NCBI GenBank assembly: GCA_014155875.1
Contig: JACEFZ010022354.1
Location: forward strand, 131,501 to 195,500
Source: Cepaea nemoralis
Taxonomy: Eukaryota; Mollusca; Gastropoda; Stylommatophora; Helicidae
DNA length: 64,000 bases
Direction of reading: 5' to 3'
The notes under the pieces were generated by a model. It had not been told where the DNA came from and did not search any database. It was given only the letters and a program-made list of their open reading frames with translations. This document shows positions 45,430-56,089 of this stretch, piece by piece (position 1 is the first letter of the stretch; every line of letters starts with the position of its first letter). A program made the position numbers and the translations under genes.

Positions 45430-46165
45430 TAGAGTAGAACAATACCAAACTTAGACAGGACGTTCCAATGGATTAATCAGTACTGGCCAAACGTATTAAC
45501 AACACGATCGATAGCAATTATTGCAAACTTGTTCGCTCCAGGGTGTATAAACGTGTTAATGATAATGGCAGTGGGGTGACGGTAGGCAACCAATATAAAG
45601 AATAAAGTACCGCTTTTATTGTGAATGAATTAGACAGTTTTTAAGGATTTCGAGAATTTTACGACATTCCCGTACTCCTAAAAATGTTCACTCCGGCGTG
45701 ACCTTCACCGCGATCTTCAATGATTGGATAACAGCGTTAAACCTGGATCAGAATAAAAAGGGGTATTTTCCCTCAATTATGTGGGGTTGTAAAGAGCGTG
45801 GACTGAGCAGAACAATAGAGGTTAGCGCCACCAACAGTTTATTTATAGAACAATTGAACGCAAGCAAACTTTAAGATCTGTTCTACATCTAACGCAGTGA
45901 TTCTCAAGCTGTCCATATTTATAGGGACAATTAAGGGGCCAAGGTAGGTGCTGAAGCTGGAAAAGACGTCTTTTCACGGCCACATGGATCATCCTGGGCA
46001 GACCTGTGTCTGGCGAACGAACAAAGGATCGACCAGGGTCACTGCCGTGAAGAAGCCTGCTGAAAATCTCAAACTCTGCACCCTACACGAGCGTCACACA
46101 TGCCGGATGGAGTATGGTTCTTCACCTTCGAAGGTAGGACCAAGTCGTCAACATGCCGCGATTCT
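45430..46165. other. unassigned stretch
   Basis: No repeat identified. The right part (45950-46150) becomes more GC-rich and has an open + frame ending near a GT-containing AAGGTAGGAC, which could be a splice donor. Confidence 0.4.
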
Positions 46166-46435
46166 TCAAGTGGTTAACTTTTTCAGTGTCTTGCTTGCTT
46201 GCTTGTGTTCGCTGGCTGTGAACTTCAGCGCGAAGTCCTGTATGTCGGATGAAGACATCCTGTTGTCTAACATCACTGTGATGTCATACCGGACCTGAGG
46301 TTTGTGTGAGTATTCGTTATTCAATGTCTGGCTTATTGGTGTGCAGACTGGTGGTTCCTCGCCATGCAGGCAGATACTCTCCGACTTCGGAGGAATCATC
46401 AATCCTACTGATGTTAGCCAGGTTCCCGAAGGGAC
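46166..46435 (-). other. possible terminal exon of a host gene
   Basis: The minus strand is open from an acceptor-like GGGCAACAG (about 46436) to a TGA at 46166. The peptide includes GTWLTSVGLMIPP, CLHGEEPPVCTP, VRYDITVMLDNRMSSSDIQD and KFTASEHKQASKTL. Composition is balanced, not repetitive, and unlike surrounding frames. I do not recognise a domain, the polypyrimidine tract is weak, and overlapping open frames exist on the other strand, so this is only a candidate. Confidence 0.2.
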
Positions 46436-46599
46436 CTGTTGCCCAGGACGCACGACGTGGACGTGTCAGCAGGTCTTGCCCAGTATAGATCCTGGCCCTG
46501 GTGCCTTGGAAACACCTCTGCGTCCCTGTTTCAATGTCAAACAAAAAGTAGATTTGACCAAACATGGTGCGCAGTCAAATGAGCAAATATTTTCATGCT

Positions 46600-47405
46600 A
46601 ATTTCCGGTCACTGAGAATTGAAATTGCGGAAGATACACGAAACACTAAAAATAATACCATGATCCCAGTATGGCGATATATCGTCCTCCTGTAGAAACG
46701 GGCGGTAACATTTGGCAATGTTATCCTTCGGGACTGAAGAGAGTTAATTAAAGAGTTAATTCGATGGTGTCGAAATTAAACAAGCAAGCAACCAAGAACA
46801 TTCGCTACACTGTGTTTAACTTATCTTTTTAAAAAAAAATAACTTAAAACGTATTAGCTGCCTATCATCATCATCATGTGCCTTGATGATACGCTAAAAC
46901 AATCGCTGGTGGCCATCTCATGCAATCACCAGAACCTTGGATCACGCCCGTGTTCTTGCCTTGATTATACCATTAGGCCAACTCATCTAGGTATATATAT
47001 ATTTGTCTTCCTTTTGCTCTGTTTTCCATGAAGTTTGCCAGTTGCAACTAAATTTTCAAGTTATTTTTTATTTTTTTATTTTTATGTGGAAAAAAAAAAT
47101 GTCTCCCACACAATTTGGACTAGTCAGTACAATCTGAAAGTATTCACACTCACAGAAAGAGGACATTGCTGACATAAGAGGTTAATTTAATTAATAACAT
47201 TATTTAACATTTAATAACAAGGTAACAGGCTAAAGAAAACTGGACTTACCAGGTAAAGATTCGTTGATACATTGCCAGAAATCAATCTGAAAAGTAAGAG
47301 ATTCATTGAATGTAGATTGATATTTAAAAAAAAAATAACGATGTGGGTGCAAGAACTATATCTAAAGGAATCAAGTAGTGAGAAATTCAAACCCATAGAC
47401 ATCCA
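46600..47405. other. unassigned AT-rich stretch
   Basis: Contains a (CAT)4 and poly-T/poly-A runs; no recognised gene. Confidence 0.5.
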
Positions 47406-47427
47406 AGTGTATAGTAAATTGCATGTT

Positions 47428-47430
<3 letters not shown>

Positions 47431-47512
<82 letters not shown>

Positions 47513-47522
47513 CCTCTCCCCT
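47431..47522 (+). repeat. (CT)n microsatellite
   Basis: About 40 CT units, then CCCT and a C run to 47541. Confidence 0.95.
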
Positions 47523-47649
47523 CCCTCACTCCCCCCCCCCCCTAAGTTAAACAAAACTTTACAAATAAAAAATAAAAAAACAAGGGATAATTTATAAAGC
47601 ATTTCAGATCGGGTAATTATTGTTAAATTTAAAGACTAAAAATGTAGTT

Positions 47650-48042
47650 AGTTTAGTCGACGGACCAACATCACGGCACACGGGTATAACCCATAAGTGC
47701 TCCGCTCTCCTCCTAACTCAAACCTGAGTCCGGAAAATCTCAGCTCAGTGTATGAACTCCGTCAGCACCGGCGAGGATCCTGAATTATTTTGGGTAGATT
47801 TTTAACTTCGAAAGTTTGCCCGGGCAACTCCGTTATGGTACTCTTTTTCGATTTTCAATTGACAAGGAATTTTTTTACGTGCGCAACAATACACACGGGC
47901 GTCCGATCTCACTACCCAGAGACCAGGGGAAATTTTATTACTAGAAGTCCACGTGAAATAATCCTGGCCCTAGCCGGGGCTTGAACCCGGGACATCCAGC
48001 ACTCGAGGCGGACACCATACCTCGAGACCACTCAGCCCCTCT
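47650..48042 (-). mobile_element. tRNA-derived SINE, family S5
   Basis: About 390 bp. On the minus strand the head is GGGGCTGAGTGGTCTCGAGG (A box) and CCCGGGTTCAAGCCCCGG (B box, 47980-47997). The body carries GATCGGACGCCCGTGTGTAT and GCACTTATGGGTTATACCC, and the tail reads CTAAACTAACTAC. The best-preserved tRNA-like head in the window; the rest of the body excludes a functional tRNA gene. Confidence 0.85.
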
Positions 48043-48061
48043 TTAAAAAAAAAGAAGTCTC

Positions 48062-48305
48062 GGGAGACTCCGTGGCGAAGTGGTCGAGCCATCGGACTCG
48101 GGTTCTGAAGATTGTAGGTTCGATTCCGGGCCGCGTCCTTCGGCTCATGAGTGCATTTTTTTCGGAGACTCCTGGGGGTCGTCGTTGAGCTACGGAGTTC
48201 GTGCTTTATGCGACGCTTTGCGCGCTTCGGAAAGAGGCTGAGCCATTTGGGATAAAATCCCGGTGCAATAAAGTCGACCCTGTCGACTTTTAAGCTACTT
48301 TAAAA
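48062..48305 (+). mobile_element. tRNA-derived SINE, family S2
   Basis: A box CGTGGCGAAGTGGTCGAGC, B box GGTTCGATTCC (48118-48128), body GGAGTTCGTGCTTTATGCG and end GTCGACCCTGTCGACTTTTA. It lies head-to-head with the S5 copy, about 20 bp apart. Confidence 0.85.
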
Positions 48306-48619
48306 AAAAACAACGTATCATCAGCATATGCCCCACCAATTGGCTTAGGCGTCCATGCCTTTGCACAGATCTCGGTCCTGGGTGTTGTGGATCAGTTCTG
48401 TCGATGACATTCCACCGACTCAATCCACCCAGCAGCATTTATCTTGGTCTACCTATGTCTTTCCCCCCTCTAATTTTTCCGGTTGTCACGATTTTTTTTC
48501 TCTCCAGTGCTCCTTTTCTCATCACATGACCAAAGAATGCGGTTTGTCTTTTTCATTTAGTTACATATAATGTTCTACTTTTATTAGCCTCAGTCATGCT
48601 TCAAAGAATACATGCGACT

Positions 48620-48838
48620 ATTATTAGAAGTATGACTGACTGGCACCTAGATGTCTTGACAGACGATAGTTTGTAATATAGAGTTATACCCCTTCGACCA
48701 CATAAACGATGGACGCAGGGAATAACAGAGTCCATGGGAATATCGATACATGAAGCCCATAAGCGGGCACTCTCCTCGCTGTTTATACTTCACCTCGACA
48801 ACACAAGGTACAAGAGGAACATGATGAAATAAGATGAG
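48620..48838 (+). pseudogene. non-LTR C-terminal fragment (SMGISIHEA type)
   Basis: HKRWTQGITESMGISIHEAH is open near 48700-48765, then a 3' UTR with ACAAGGTACAAGAGGAACAT and GATGAAATAAGATGAGA. Same end as 10172-10425. Confidence 0.65.
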
Positions 48839-48839
48839 A

Positions 48840-49456
48840 CCTCTTCATAGCACAAAGCCTGGGCAGAATTTAGAGACCATGTGTTGCCCACACTAGCACG
48901 ATCCTTCTCTCGGCCTGCCTAGTTAACTCCAGAAGAGCACTAATACGCCTGGAACAAGATAAGCTGCAGAAGCTGCCTTATCAGCTAAGCAATGCTCAAA
49001 CTGTCCCCCTATCGGAGCTTCCATCCTAGACCATTTGCCGACAAAGTCTTAGAGCCTAGTCTACCCTGTCTTTCAGTTGCATTTCCTCGCACAAGGGTAA
49101 GGCTTGTACCCTCCCAATTGCGCTCCTCCGCCCGAAGCTGTTGGTACAATGTGGCGTGTCGGGTCACACGCAAAGCCTGCATAACGAAATAAAAATGGTG
49201 ATCTCTCTCTAACACCAAATCACAAAGCAGGCAAAATAATACTTGGAGTAAGTAGGAAAGAATTGATTTCAAGATGTTGATGATTATTATTTAGGAATAA
49301 GAAACGAAAAAAAAAAAGAGAGAAAATCTGACAGGATGAGAAAAAATGAGGTGTTATATTAATCATAAACACCTGGTTTAAACAACATAAGAGGCGACTG
49401 TACACATGGACATGCATGGAAAAGGAAGCATTCAATGACATTGACTACACATTTTG
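48840..49456. other. unassigned stretch
   Basis: The first 350 bases are GC-rich with partial open frames, perhaps more of the retroelement; the rest is AT-rich. No motif named. Confidence 0.4.
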
Positions 49457-49746
49457 TTTTATTTCGCTCGCTTTCAACCCGAGCGTAGTCGATTCACGTG
49501 ATACTACTTTTATTAGCACTGGCCTGATTTTTGCGTGTGTATTAGCTTTCCCTATTACCCGTGTCCCTCACAATCAGGTGAACCCGCTCCGACTTCTGAG
49601 GTACTTGTAATTTACATCCCCAAGTCAAAGACGAGAAGTCAACATTTTCGTCCAACTAACCGGTTTAGGGAATGAACCCGCTACTGCGTCACCAACACAC
49701 CGGAAGTTTTAGAGTGAGCGTTCTTATCCATTCGGCCATGCTGACC
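49457..49746 (-). mobile_element. tRNA-derived SINE, family S1
   Basis: Complete reverse copy: head with GGCCGAATGGATAAGAACG and a degraded B box (GGTTCATTCCC), body with TTGACTTCTCGTCTTTGACT, and tail near 49457. Confidence 0.8.
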
Positions 49747-49790
49747 CCGACTACATGATGTGAGGTAAAAGATTTAGTAATACATTTATA

Positions 49791-50279
49791 CAGGGTGTTT
49801 GTAAAGTCTCACTACACTTTGTATGTAGAACAATTTTGAAAAGTTAAGTATATCACGTCATCCAAAACTGTGCTAAATATTCATTAAATTAGTTAGAACA
49901 GTCACTGCGATGTTCTAATGTTGTCTCGGGGAAGCTGAAATTACCAATCAAGTATTTATTTGAACTTATTCAGTATATTTCTAACCGTAATGCTATGAGG
50001 AGTTTGTTTATCAGGAAATCTTGCTATAAATCCTTGAACAACCATCCATGTGTATCGAGGGCCACTTCGAAACACTTGTTTAACCAAAACAATAAGACAT
50101 TTCTTCCGTTGATAACACCATTCTGTTTGATGAGCAAAGAATTACTCCTGCAGACGGCAGCCATTCGCTGCATATTGCTTCACGAAGGACTGTGGAGCAC
50201 ATTTTTTGATTACGTCATGTACTTGATTTTTCAAATCTGTTCTACATACAAAGTGTAGTGAGACTTTATAAACACTCTG
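49791..50279. mobile_element. mariner-like MITE with long TIRs and TA TSD
   Basis: About 72-bp terminal inverted repeats begin CAGGGTGTTTGTAAAGTCTC (49791) and end with the complement GAGACTTTATAAACACTCTG (50260-50279); mismatches number about 10. TA dinucleotides flank both sides (49789-49790; 50280-50281). On the minus strand the interior keeps IARFPDKQTPHSITVRNILN followed by KFK, a helix-turn-helix remnant of a mariner-type transposase N-terminus. The element is therefore an internally deleted derivative of an autonomous transposon. Confidence 0.9.
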
Positions 50280-50406
50280 TATGTGTGCAAGCAGTACTTA
50301 GTGTTAACTACAACAGTGATTACGTCCCACTGTCATCTTCTGCCTATAGTATCTTGCGGTGTTGGACAGGTGAGTTTTCAACCTGAGGAATTAAAGTCGC
50401 CTTTCT

Positions 50407-50520
50407 AGTGTAGTCACCGCGAACTGTGCAGGTTAGCGTTTTCTGTTTGGCCCCGACAAAAAAAAAAAAAAAAATCACACATTACCGAAGATTCGAACCT
50501 GGCATTCTAGCCATTCTTAC
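50407..50520 (-). mobile_element. SINE S3 copy
   Basis: Reverse: AGGTTCGAATCTTCGGTAAT (B box), an A16 run, GGGGCCAAACAGAAAACG, then CTGCACAGTTCGCGGTGAC. Same body as 58365 and 31078. Confidence 0.75.
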
Positions 50521-50529
50521 CTGGCATCC

Positions 50530-50770
50530 TAGCCAAAAGTTAGTTGCATATCCTTTAGAGGAAGTAGGAGTCAACCCCAGCATTTGTTGCTGTTCGTTAT
50601 TCCCGGCCAGGTTTACGTTCAGTAGTTGCCATTACATTCTGAACGACTGGCACTCATACCTCTCATAGAAAACCAACGCAAGATAGTTTGCTGCCAAATT
50701 GCCTGCAGCTGTGTTTCGTACCGGCGTGCGGGATTACGAACTGCACCCGTAACCCCTTCACTCTCCTCTA
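50530..50770 (-). mobile_element. tRNA-derived SINE, family S4
   Basis: GCATATCCTTTAGAGGAAGT, GTTTACGTTCAGTAGTTGCC, TCTGAACGACTGGCACTC and a degraded B box (GTGTTTCGTACCGGC). Confidence 0.65.
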
Positions 50771-50837
50771 TTACGTTTGGTAAATCAAAGCGTATGTGAA
50801 AAGATAAAAACGAAGTCATGAACATTCGACTTTTGCT

Positions 50838-51480
50838 TGGATTATTCTAAGAACAAACAAAGAAGTTCAAGAATTATACAGGAAAGAAAAGAGATATTAC
50901 GTGAAAACTGACGAAAAAAAATAAACTCAGAAGGAATGGATGGCTGAAGAAATCTTTACGTTGATGGAAAAAAGAAAACAAAATAACAATGACAAAGAAT
51001 ATGATATGATAAATAAAGAAATATGATATAAATACATAAGGGTGAAAGAAAATTGGTTAAAGGAGATAAGCAACAAAATTGAATTAAATTCTTGTAAATG
51101 TTTTAAAAACAAACAACATACACAGACAAACCAGTTCTTTGACAGGAGCATAAATAAGATTAAACACAGGATGCTTGACATCAAAGACAAGAAAGGAATT
51201 AATAAAAGAAGATGCTTTTATAAAGAGGCGAGATTAATAAATAAGAGAGGTATATTATAGGAAAAGAGCAGAACTGACAGAAGAAGGTAACTTTGAAGGT
51301 ATTTACAACACTAAACGAAGAAGTTGTAGATCCATAGACACGTGTGAAGAAAAGAAAAAAAAAAAGCTGGTCAGATTGAGGTAAAGGTGTTAGAAGTACT
51401 GGGAGAATGTGGAATAGAAATATTAACTGAACTGTTGAGTGATATTTACAACAGTGGGAATATCTGTTAAGTGATATTTA
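50838..51480 (+). pseudogene. RTE-like linker between endonuclease and RT
   Basis: Frames read EWMAEEIFTLMEKRKQNN, DKEYDMINKEI, KENWLKEISNKIELN, SINKIKHRMLDIKDKKG and, near 51380-51450, EVLGECGIEILTELLSDIYN followed by SG. This follows the order of the EN-RT linker and the first RT motifs of RTE-like ORFs. Several stops and shifts. Its end merges into the 32-bp array at 51440-51713. Confidence 0.65.
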
Positions 51481-51713
51481 CAACACTGGATACATTTGTT
51501 GAGTGATATATATACAACAGTGGATGCATCTGTTGAATGATATTTACAACATTGGATGCATTTGTTAAATGATGTTGAATGATATTTACAACATTGGATG
51601 CATGTGTTAAATGATGTTGAATGATATATACAACAGTGGTTACATCCGTTGAATGATATTTACAACAGTGGATACATTTGCTGAATGATATTTACAACTG
51701 TGAATGCATTTGT
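51440..51713 (+). repeat. 32-bp minisatellite, 8 copies, seeded by RT sequence
   Basis: Units contain TGATATTTACAACAGTGG and ATACATTTGTTGAA; two copies carry a 10-bp ATGATGTTGA insertion. The first unit overlaps codons for LLSDIYNSGNI of the RTE-like fragment. The array's right edge is the TSD of the following retrotransposon. Confidence 0.9.
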
Positions 51714-54700
51714 TGAATGATTATTTTCTTCTTTCGTTCGCTTGAAATATGTCTATATCTGCAATGTCGTCTCTTGCATGAATTGAACTGTTTTTTTTTT
51801 CAGTTCACACAGTGGTCCATAGAGTTTATCTTCCACTGTCGTCTCTCTAGGCCAGAAGGTTTGCCTAGATATGATATATTTTGGGCAGTCTTGGAGTATG
51901 TGCTCTGCTGTCTGCGACGCCAATCCACATGTGCACATGGCTGTTTCACCAATCTTGAATTTTGTATACATGTGGTTGCGTAATCTATTGTGTCCTGTTC
52001 TGAGGCGCAGAATAATGACTTGTTCTGGTCTGTCCATAACGTGGTAGTCATCTTGAGCAAGTTTTGGTGGCTTTCTGACTGATTTGATCATTCTTTTCTT
52101 TTGGTGGTATGTAACGGGCACATCAGGCTGTTCTTCTTTGGCTCCTTCCTTAGCCAATTGATCAGCTCTGTCGTTTCCGGGTACTCCACAGTGGGATGGT
52201 ATCCACTGTATGGTGAATTTATGCTGACTGCTAAGTTCAGAAAGTAGTGTCCTTAGTACTGGCAATTTCCCAGAGAGGAGCGCCTCGAGTACTGATTTTG
52301 CATCTGTTAGTAGCACCACAGATTGTGTACCATTGCTGTTATTTAGTAATTTCTCTGTTGCTATCTTGATTGCCTCAATTTCGGCATCATAGTTATGTCA
52401 GTACTTTCCTGTCGGTACTCTGGCTGTGTCCCTAGTATTATTTGGGTATTCTATGTACACTCCCGCTCCTCCATTTCGAACAGCATTTTGTGCTGACCCA
52501 TCTGTGTAGACTCGGATCCAGAGATCCTGTGGGTATTCTTCATCAAGGAAGCTGAGAGTGGCTGTTCTGCGCTGCACACTGTTCTGTTCTTCCTTGTCAA
52601 ATATTCCTCTCACTTTTGTCTGGATTTGTAACGATAGTCTAAGCTCATCTTTCCATGGAGTTCGCTCTGGAATAGTTGTTAGGGGGATACCAACTGTGGG
52701 CAGATCAGTGGTTTCTCTGCAGAGTCGTTTGGCCTGGTGGATAAAACTACTTCTTTTCAACCGCCCCATAGCTAGGTTTTCAAATCTGTTCTTCATAGGG
52801 TGGCCTGGCAAGCTGAGGAACTTTTCTGCTTGTATTAGCGTTTTCGTATCTCTGCGCTCACTCAGTGCCTGTGTCCTCCCCATCTTCTCCATTTCCACTA
52901 TAGGGGTTGATCTCATCCCTCCTGTGGTGACTCTAAGTGCTTGATTTTGCACCTTGTCCAGCTCTTGTAGTGTGGTTTTTGATGCTGAACACCACGCCGT
53001 TGACCCATATTCCAGGTGTGGTCGTATGCTCTGTTGGTAAACTTTGCTAAGTATTTTCGTACTGGCTCCCCATGTGGTTCCACTTAGCTTTCTCAGGATG
53101 GCTATTTTCCTTCTGGCTTTTGCTACTGCTTTGTTGATGTGCTTTCTCCATGTCAGCTTGCCATCAAATGTTACTCCAAGGTATGTTGGTTCTTTATCTT
53201 CTCTTAGGGATGTTCCATTTATCTGGATGATCCCTGCCTTTTGTTTTGGAGAGAGGGTAAATAGGGTGGTGCTGCACTTGTCAGTGTTTATGCTGACACA
53301 CCATCTATTTGCCCATGCAGCAAATGTATCTACAGCTCTTTGTAGCAATCTGGTGGCCACTGATGCATATTCATTTGTGCTCCATAGAACCAGGTCATCG
53401 GCGTACATTGCCGCTTTAATTCCATGCGGTAGGTGAGCAACAAGATCATTGATGAAGATTAGAAAAAGTGTGGGGGACAAGACTCCGCCCTGGGGGACAC
53501 CGTGACGCAGTAATACTTTCTTGCTCTTGAGTCCGTCTATCTGTACTCGGGCTCTTCTGTTGTGCAAGTATGCTTTCACCCATTTGTACATTCTTCCATT
53601 GACTTTGCAGTTTCTCAGTTTCTTCATCAGACCTTCTTTCCAGACTTTGTCAAAGGCTTTCTTCAGATCTATCCATGCCGCAAGCACCAGCTTCTTCTCT
53701 TGGAATGCATCCTCAATTTCTTGAGAGAGGTAGGTTGTCTGATCTTCCGTAGAGTAGCACTGCCTAAAGCCAGCCTGCTGTGGCACAAGGATGTTTTTAC
53801 TTTCAATGTACCACTGCAGTCTGTGATTGATGAAGCGCTCCAGTGTTTTGCAGAGACAGCTGGTGAGGCTAATTGGTCTGTAGCTAGAGGCAATGGAACC
53901 ATCTTTCCCTGATTTTAGGAGGGGTATCATGATTGCTTCTCTCCAGGCTTGTGGAACACTGCCTAAGGTCCAGCTGTTATTGAAGATCTGCAACAGCTTT
54001 GTTTTGGCCTCTGTTCCTAGGTTCCTGATCATTTCATTGGAGATACCATCAGCTCCTGGTGACTTTCTCATTTTCAGTTTTGATATGGCTAGCTCCAGTT
54101 CGCTGATTGTGATGGGTGCCTCCAGAACCTCATGTACTATTTCCTTCTGTCCTGTATGTTGTCGTTTCTCTCGAATCTCTTGTTGTTTCTCTGGACTAAT
54201 TTTGATATTGCTATCTTGTGAGAATGAGTCCGCAAAATGGTCAGCTGCTTGCTTTCTTGTTAAGATTTTTCCATCTTTATGTAGCTCAATTTTTGAGTTT
54301 CTCCCTGTGCCCTCGTCATTAAGCTGTTTTATTAGCTTCCACAATTTCCTTGTGTCTCTTTCAAAGTTCAGAGACTCCGTTTTCTCCTGCCAGCTTTTCC
54401 GTCTAGCCTGCAGCTTGGCCCTTTGAAATTTGGCTTTTGCATGCTGGAATTTATTGTGGTGCTCTTGGCTGGGTGTGGCCTCTGCTTGCTTTCTACACAC
54501 TTCAACATCATTATGCAACTGTTCCAGTTCACTACTCCAGTAGGGTTTATATTGTTTACGGGCTCCTCTTGGTACTGTTTCTCGCGCTGCCTGTATTTGC
54601 CATTTTTTGCATTTCCCAAACTCTTCAACTACTTTATTTATGTCTTTCTCAGTGTTCAGGTTTCTAACCAATATGCTGGTGCGATGCTTGTACATTGCCC

Positions 54701-55173
54701 AATCTGCTTTCTTGTAGTTCCACCTCGAGAGGGTGATGCTTTCACTTACAAGCTCATTTTCTACGGTTAGAAAGACTGGCCGATGGTCACTGCCACCAAG
54801 TTGTTTCCCAACAATTCGTGTAATGTTCCACTCCAGGTCTGGTGAATGAAAAGCCAGGTCAGGTGTAGTTGTAGAGTGCCATGATCTCGAGTAGAAAGTA
54901 TGTGGGTCGGACGGCTTGTTAATCAACATGAATCTATTCTCATCCTGCCAGTCTTCCAGTCTCTCTCCTCTCTGGTCCATGTGATCATAGCCCCAGCTCT
55001 GCGAGTGGCTGTTGAAATCGCCACACACAATCATTTTTTCTTTTAGTGGTAGTGTGTCCAGTGCCTGTGGGCGGTCACTTAGACAGTAGTAATTGATCAG
55101 ATGTAGATCTGTATTACCTGTCTTAAGTTTAAGTGTCTGATACTCAGCCCCTTCCATGTAGATGAATGATTAT
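51714..55173 (-). mobile_element. 5'-truncated EN-RT-RNase H non-LTR element with 11-bp TSD
   Basis: Perfect TGAATGATTAT at 51714-51724 and 55163-55173 flanks a 3.44-kb minus-strand insertion. The 3' end reads CGAACGAAAGAAGAAAA with only about 28 bases of 3' UTR. The 5' end is cut inside the endonuclease domain. ORF order EN, RT, RNase H, C-terminal Cys/His motif assigns it to the I/LOA/Jockey-type APE elements. Confidence 0.9.
51753..55157 (-). pseudogene. ORF2 polyprotein: endonuclease (partial), RT, RNase H
   Basis: From the first ATG (55157), 919 codons are open; a single TGA (52398-52400) follows TGKY, and the same frame then runs open to 51753. Partial APE endonuclease at residues 1-135 (VCGDFNSHSQSWGYDHMD; GGSDHRPVF). 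RT at about 350-650: KSPGADGISNEMI, SYRPISLTS, AAWIDLKKAFDKVW (Asp 497), HGVPQGGVLSPTLF, MYADDLVLW (Asp 587 and 588), TYLGVTFDGKLTW. RNase H begins VYTDGSAQN (Asp 886), is split by the stop, and continues LLTDAKSV and HCGVPGNDRADQLAK. A CTCG...EHILQDC motif ends the protein. The N-terminal third of the endonuclease is missing. Both strand polymerisation and RNA removal residues are intact apart from the stop, so this is a recent insertion. Confidence 0.92.
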
Positions 55174-55229
55174 ATTATCACATCAAATCACATCCCATCA
55201 CGATGTATTGTATTGTATTGTATTACTTA

Positions 55230-56065
55230 TATTATATAGAAGATATGGCAGGAATCAACATTGGGGGACGATACATCAATAACATTAGATATGCAGATGA
55301 TACAGTATTGATTGCAGAAAATGAACAGGAACTGCAACATTTAGTAGATGCGGTTGTTGCAAACAGTGAACAACCAGGGTTAGAATTGAATTGTAAGAAG
55401 ACACAGATTATGGTTGTCGCTGGGATGAAGGAAACACCACAATGTAATATACATATAAATGGGCATATTCTTAAACAAGGGAATCGGTACAGTTATGTCG
55501 GAACAGTCATAACATCTGATGGGAGATGCTTTGAAGAGATTAGAACAAGAATCGCCATTGCGAAGGTAGCCTTTTGCAAGATGAAAAACATACTGACCAA
55601 TAAAAAGATATCATCTGAAATGAGAAAAAGAATGTTAAAGTTCTACATAGAAGTTGTACTTTTGTATGGATGTGAAGAGTGGACAATGAGCAGATAAGCT
55701 GAAAAAACATCTGATGGCTGTGAACATGTGGTTTCTGAGGAAATTGCAAAGAATACCATGGACAGATAGAACAACCAATGAAAAAGTCCTTCAAAGAACA
55801 AATGAAGATAGTAGACTGATTAGAGACATTAAACGTAGACAGTCAAAATATTTTGAGCATGTTATGAGAAAAAATAAATTGGAGAACTTTGTGACAACTG
55901 GCGAGAACGAAGGGAAGAGACCAAGGGGAAGACAGAAGTAAATACCTGGATGTCTTGGCCACGTGGCATGGTCGAGACAGAAACACGGAGCTGATTCACG
56001 ACTCTGGTGATCGAGTGAGATGGCAAAACATGACCGCCCACGCTTATCGGCATGACACATGATGA
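55230..56065 (+). pseudogene. RTE-like RT, 3' half
   Basis: Starts at IEDMAGINIGGRYINNIRYA with YADDTVLIAENE (catalytic Asp pair), GLELNCKKTQIM, CKMKNILTNKKISS and LLYGCEEWTMSR. A TAA (55695-55697) and a shift lead into FLRKLQRIPWTDRTTNEKVL, RRQSKYFEHVMRKNKLE, ENEGKRPRGRQK and, after another break, WHGRDRNTELIHDSG. It ends with ATGATGATG (about 56055-56065), the usual RTE-like tail. The upstream half is not in this orientation; see 56090-56745. Confidence 0.85.
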
Positions 56066-56089
56066 TGATGTTATATTGTCTCATTATAT

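Noticed and set aside
47955..48042. Functional tRNA gene
   Set aside because: Good A and B boxes, but the acceptor stem does not close and the sequence continues into a SINE body shared with another copy.
52558..54770. Plus-strand frames of 67-177 codons
   Set aside because: Antisense shadows of the ORF2 coding sequence.
55225..56076. 7-bp TSD (TTATATT) for the + strand RTE-like half
   Set aside because: Too short and AT-rich to be distinguished from chance next to ATT-rich sequence.
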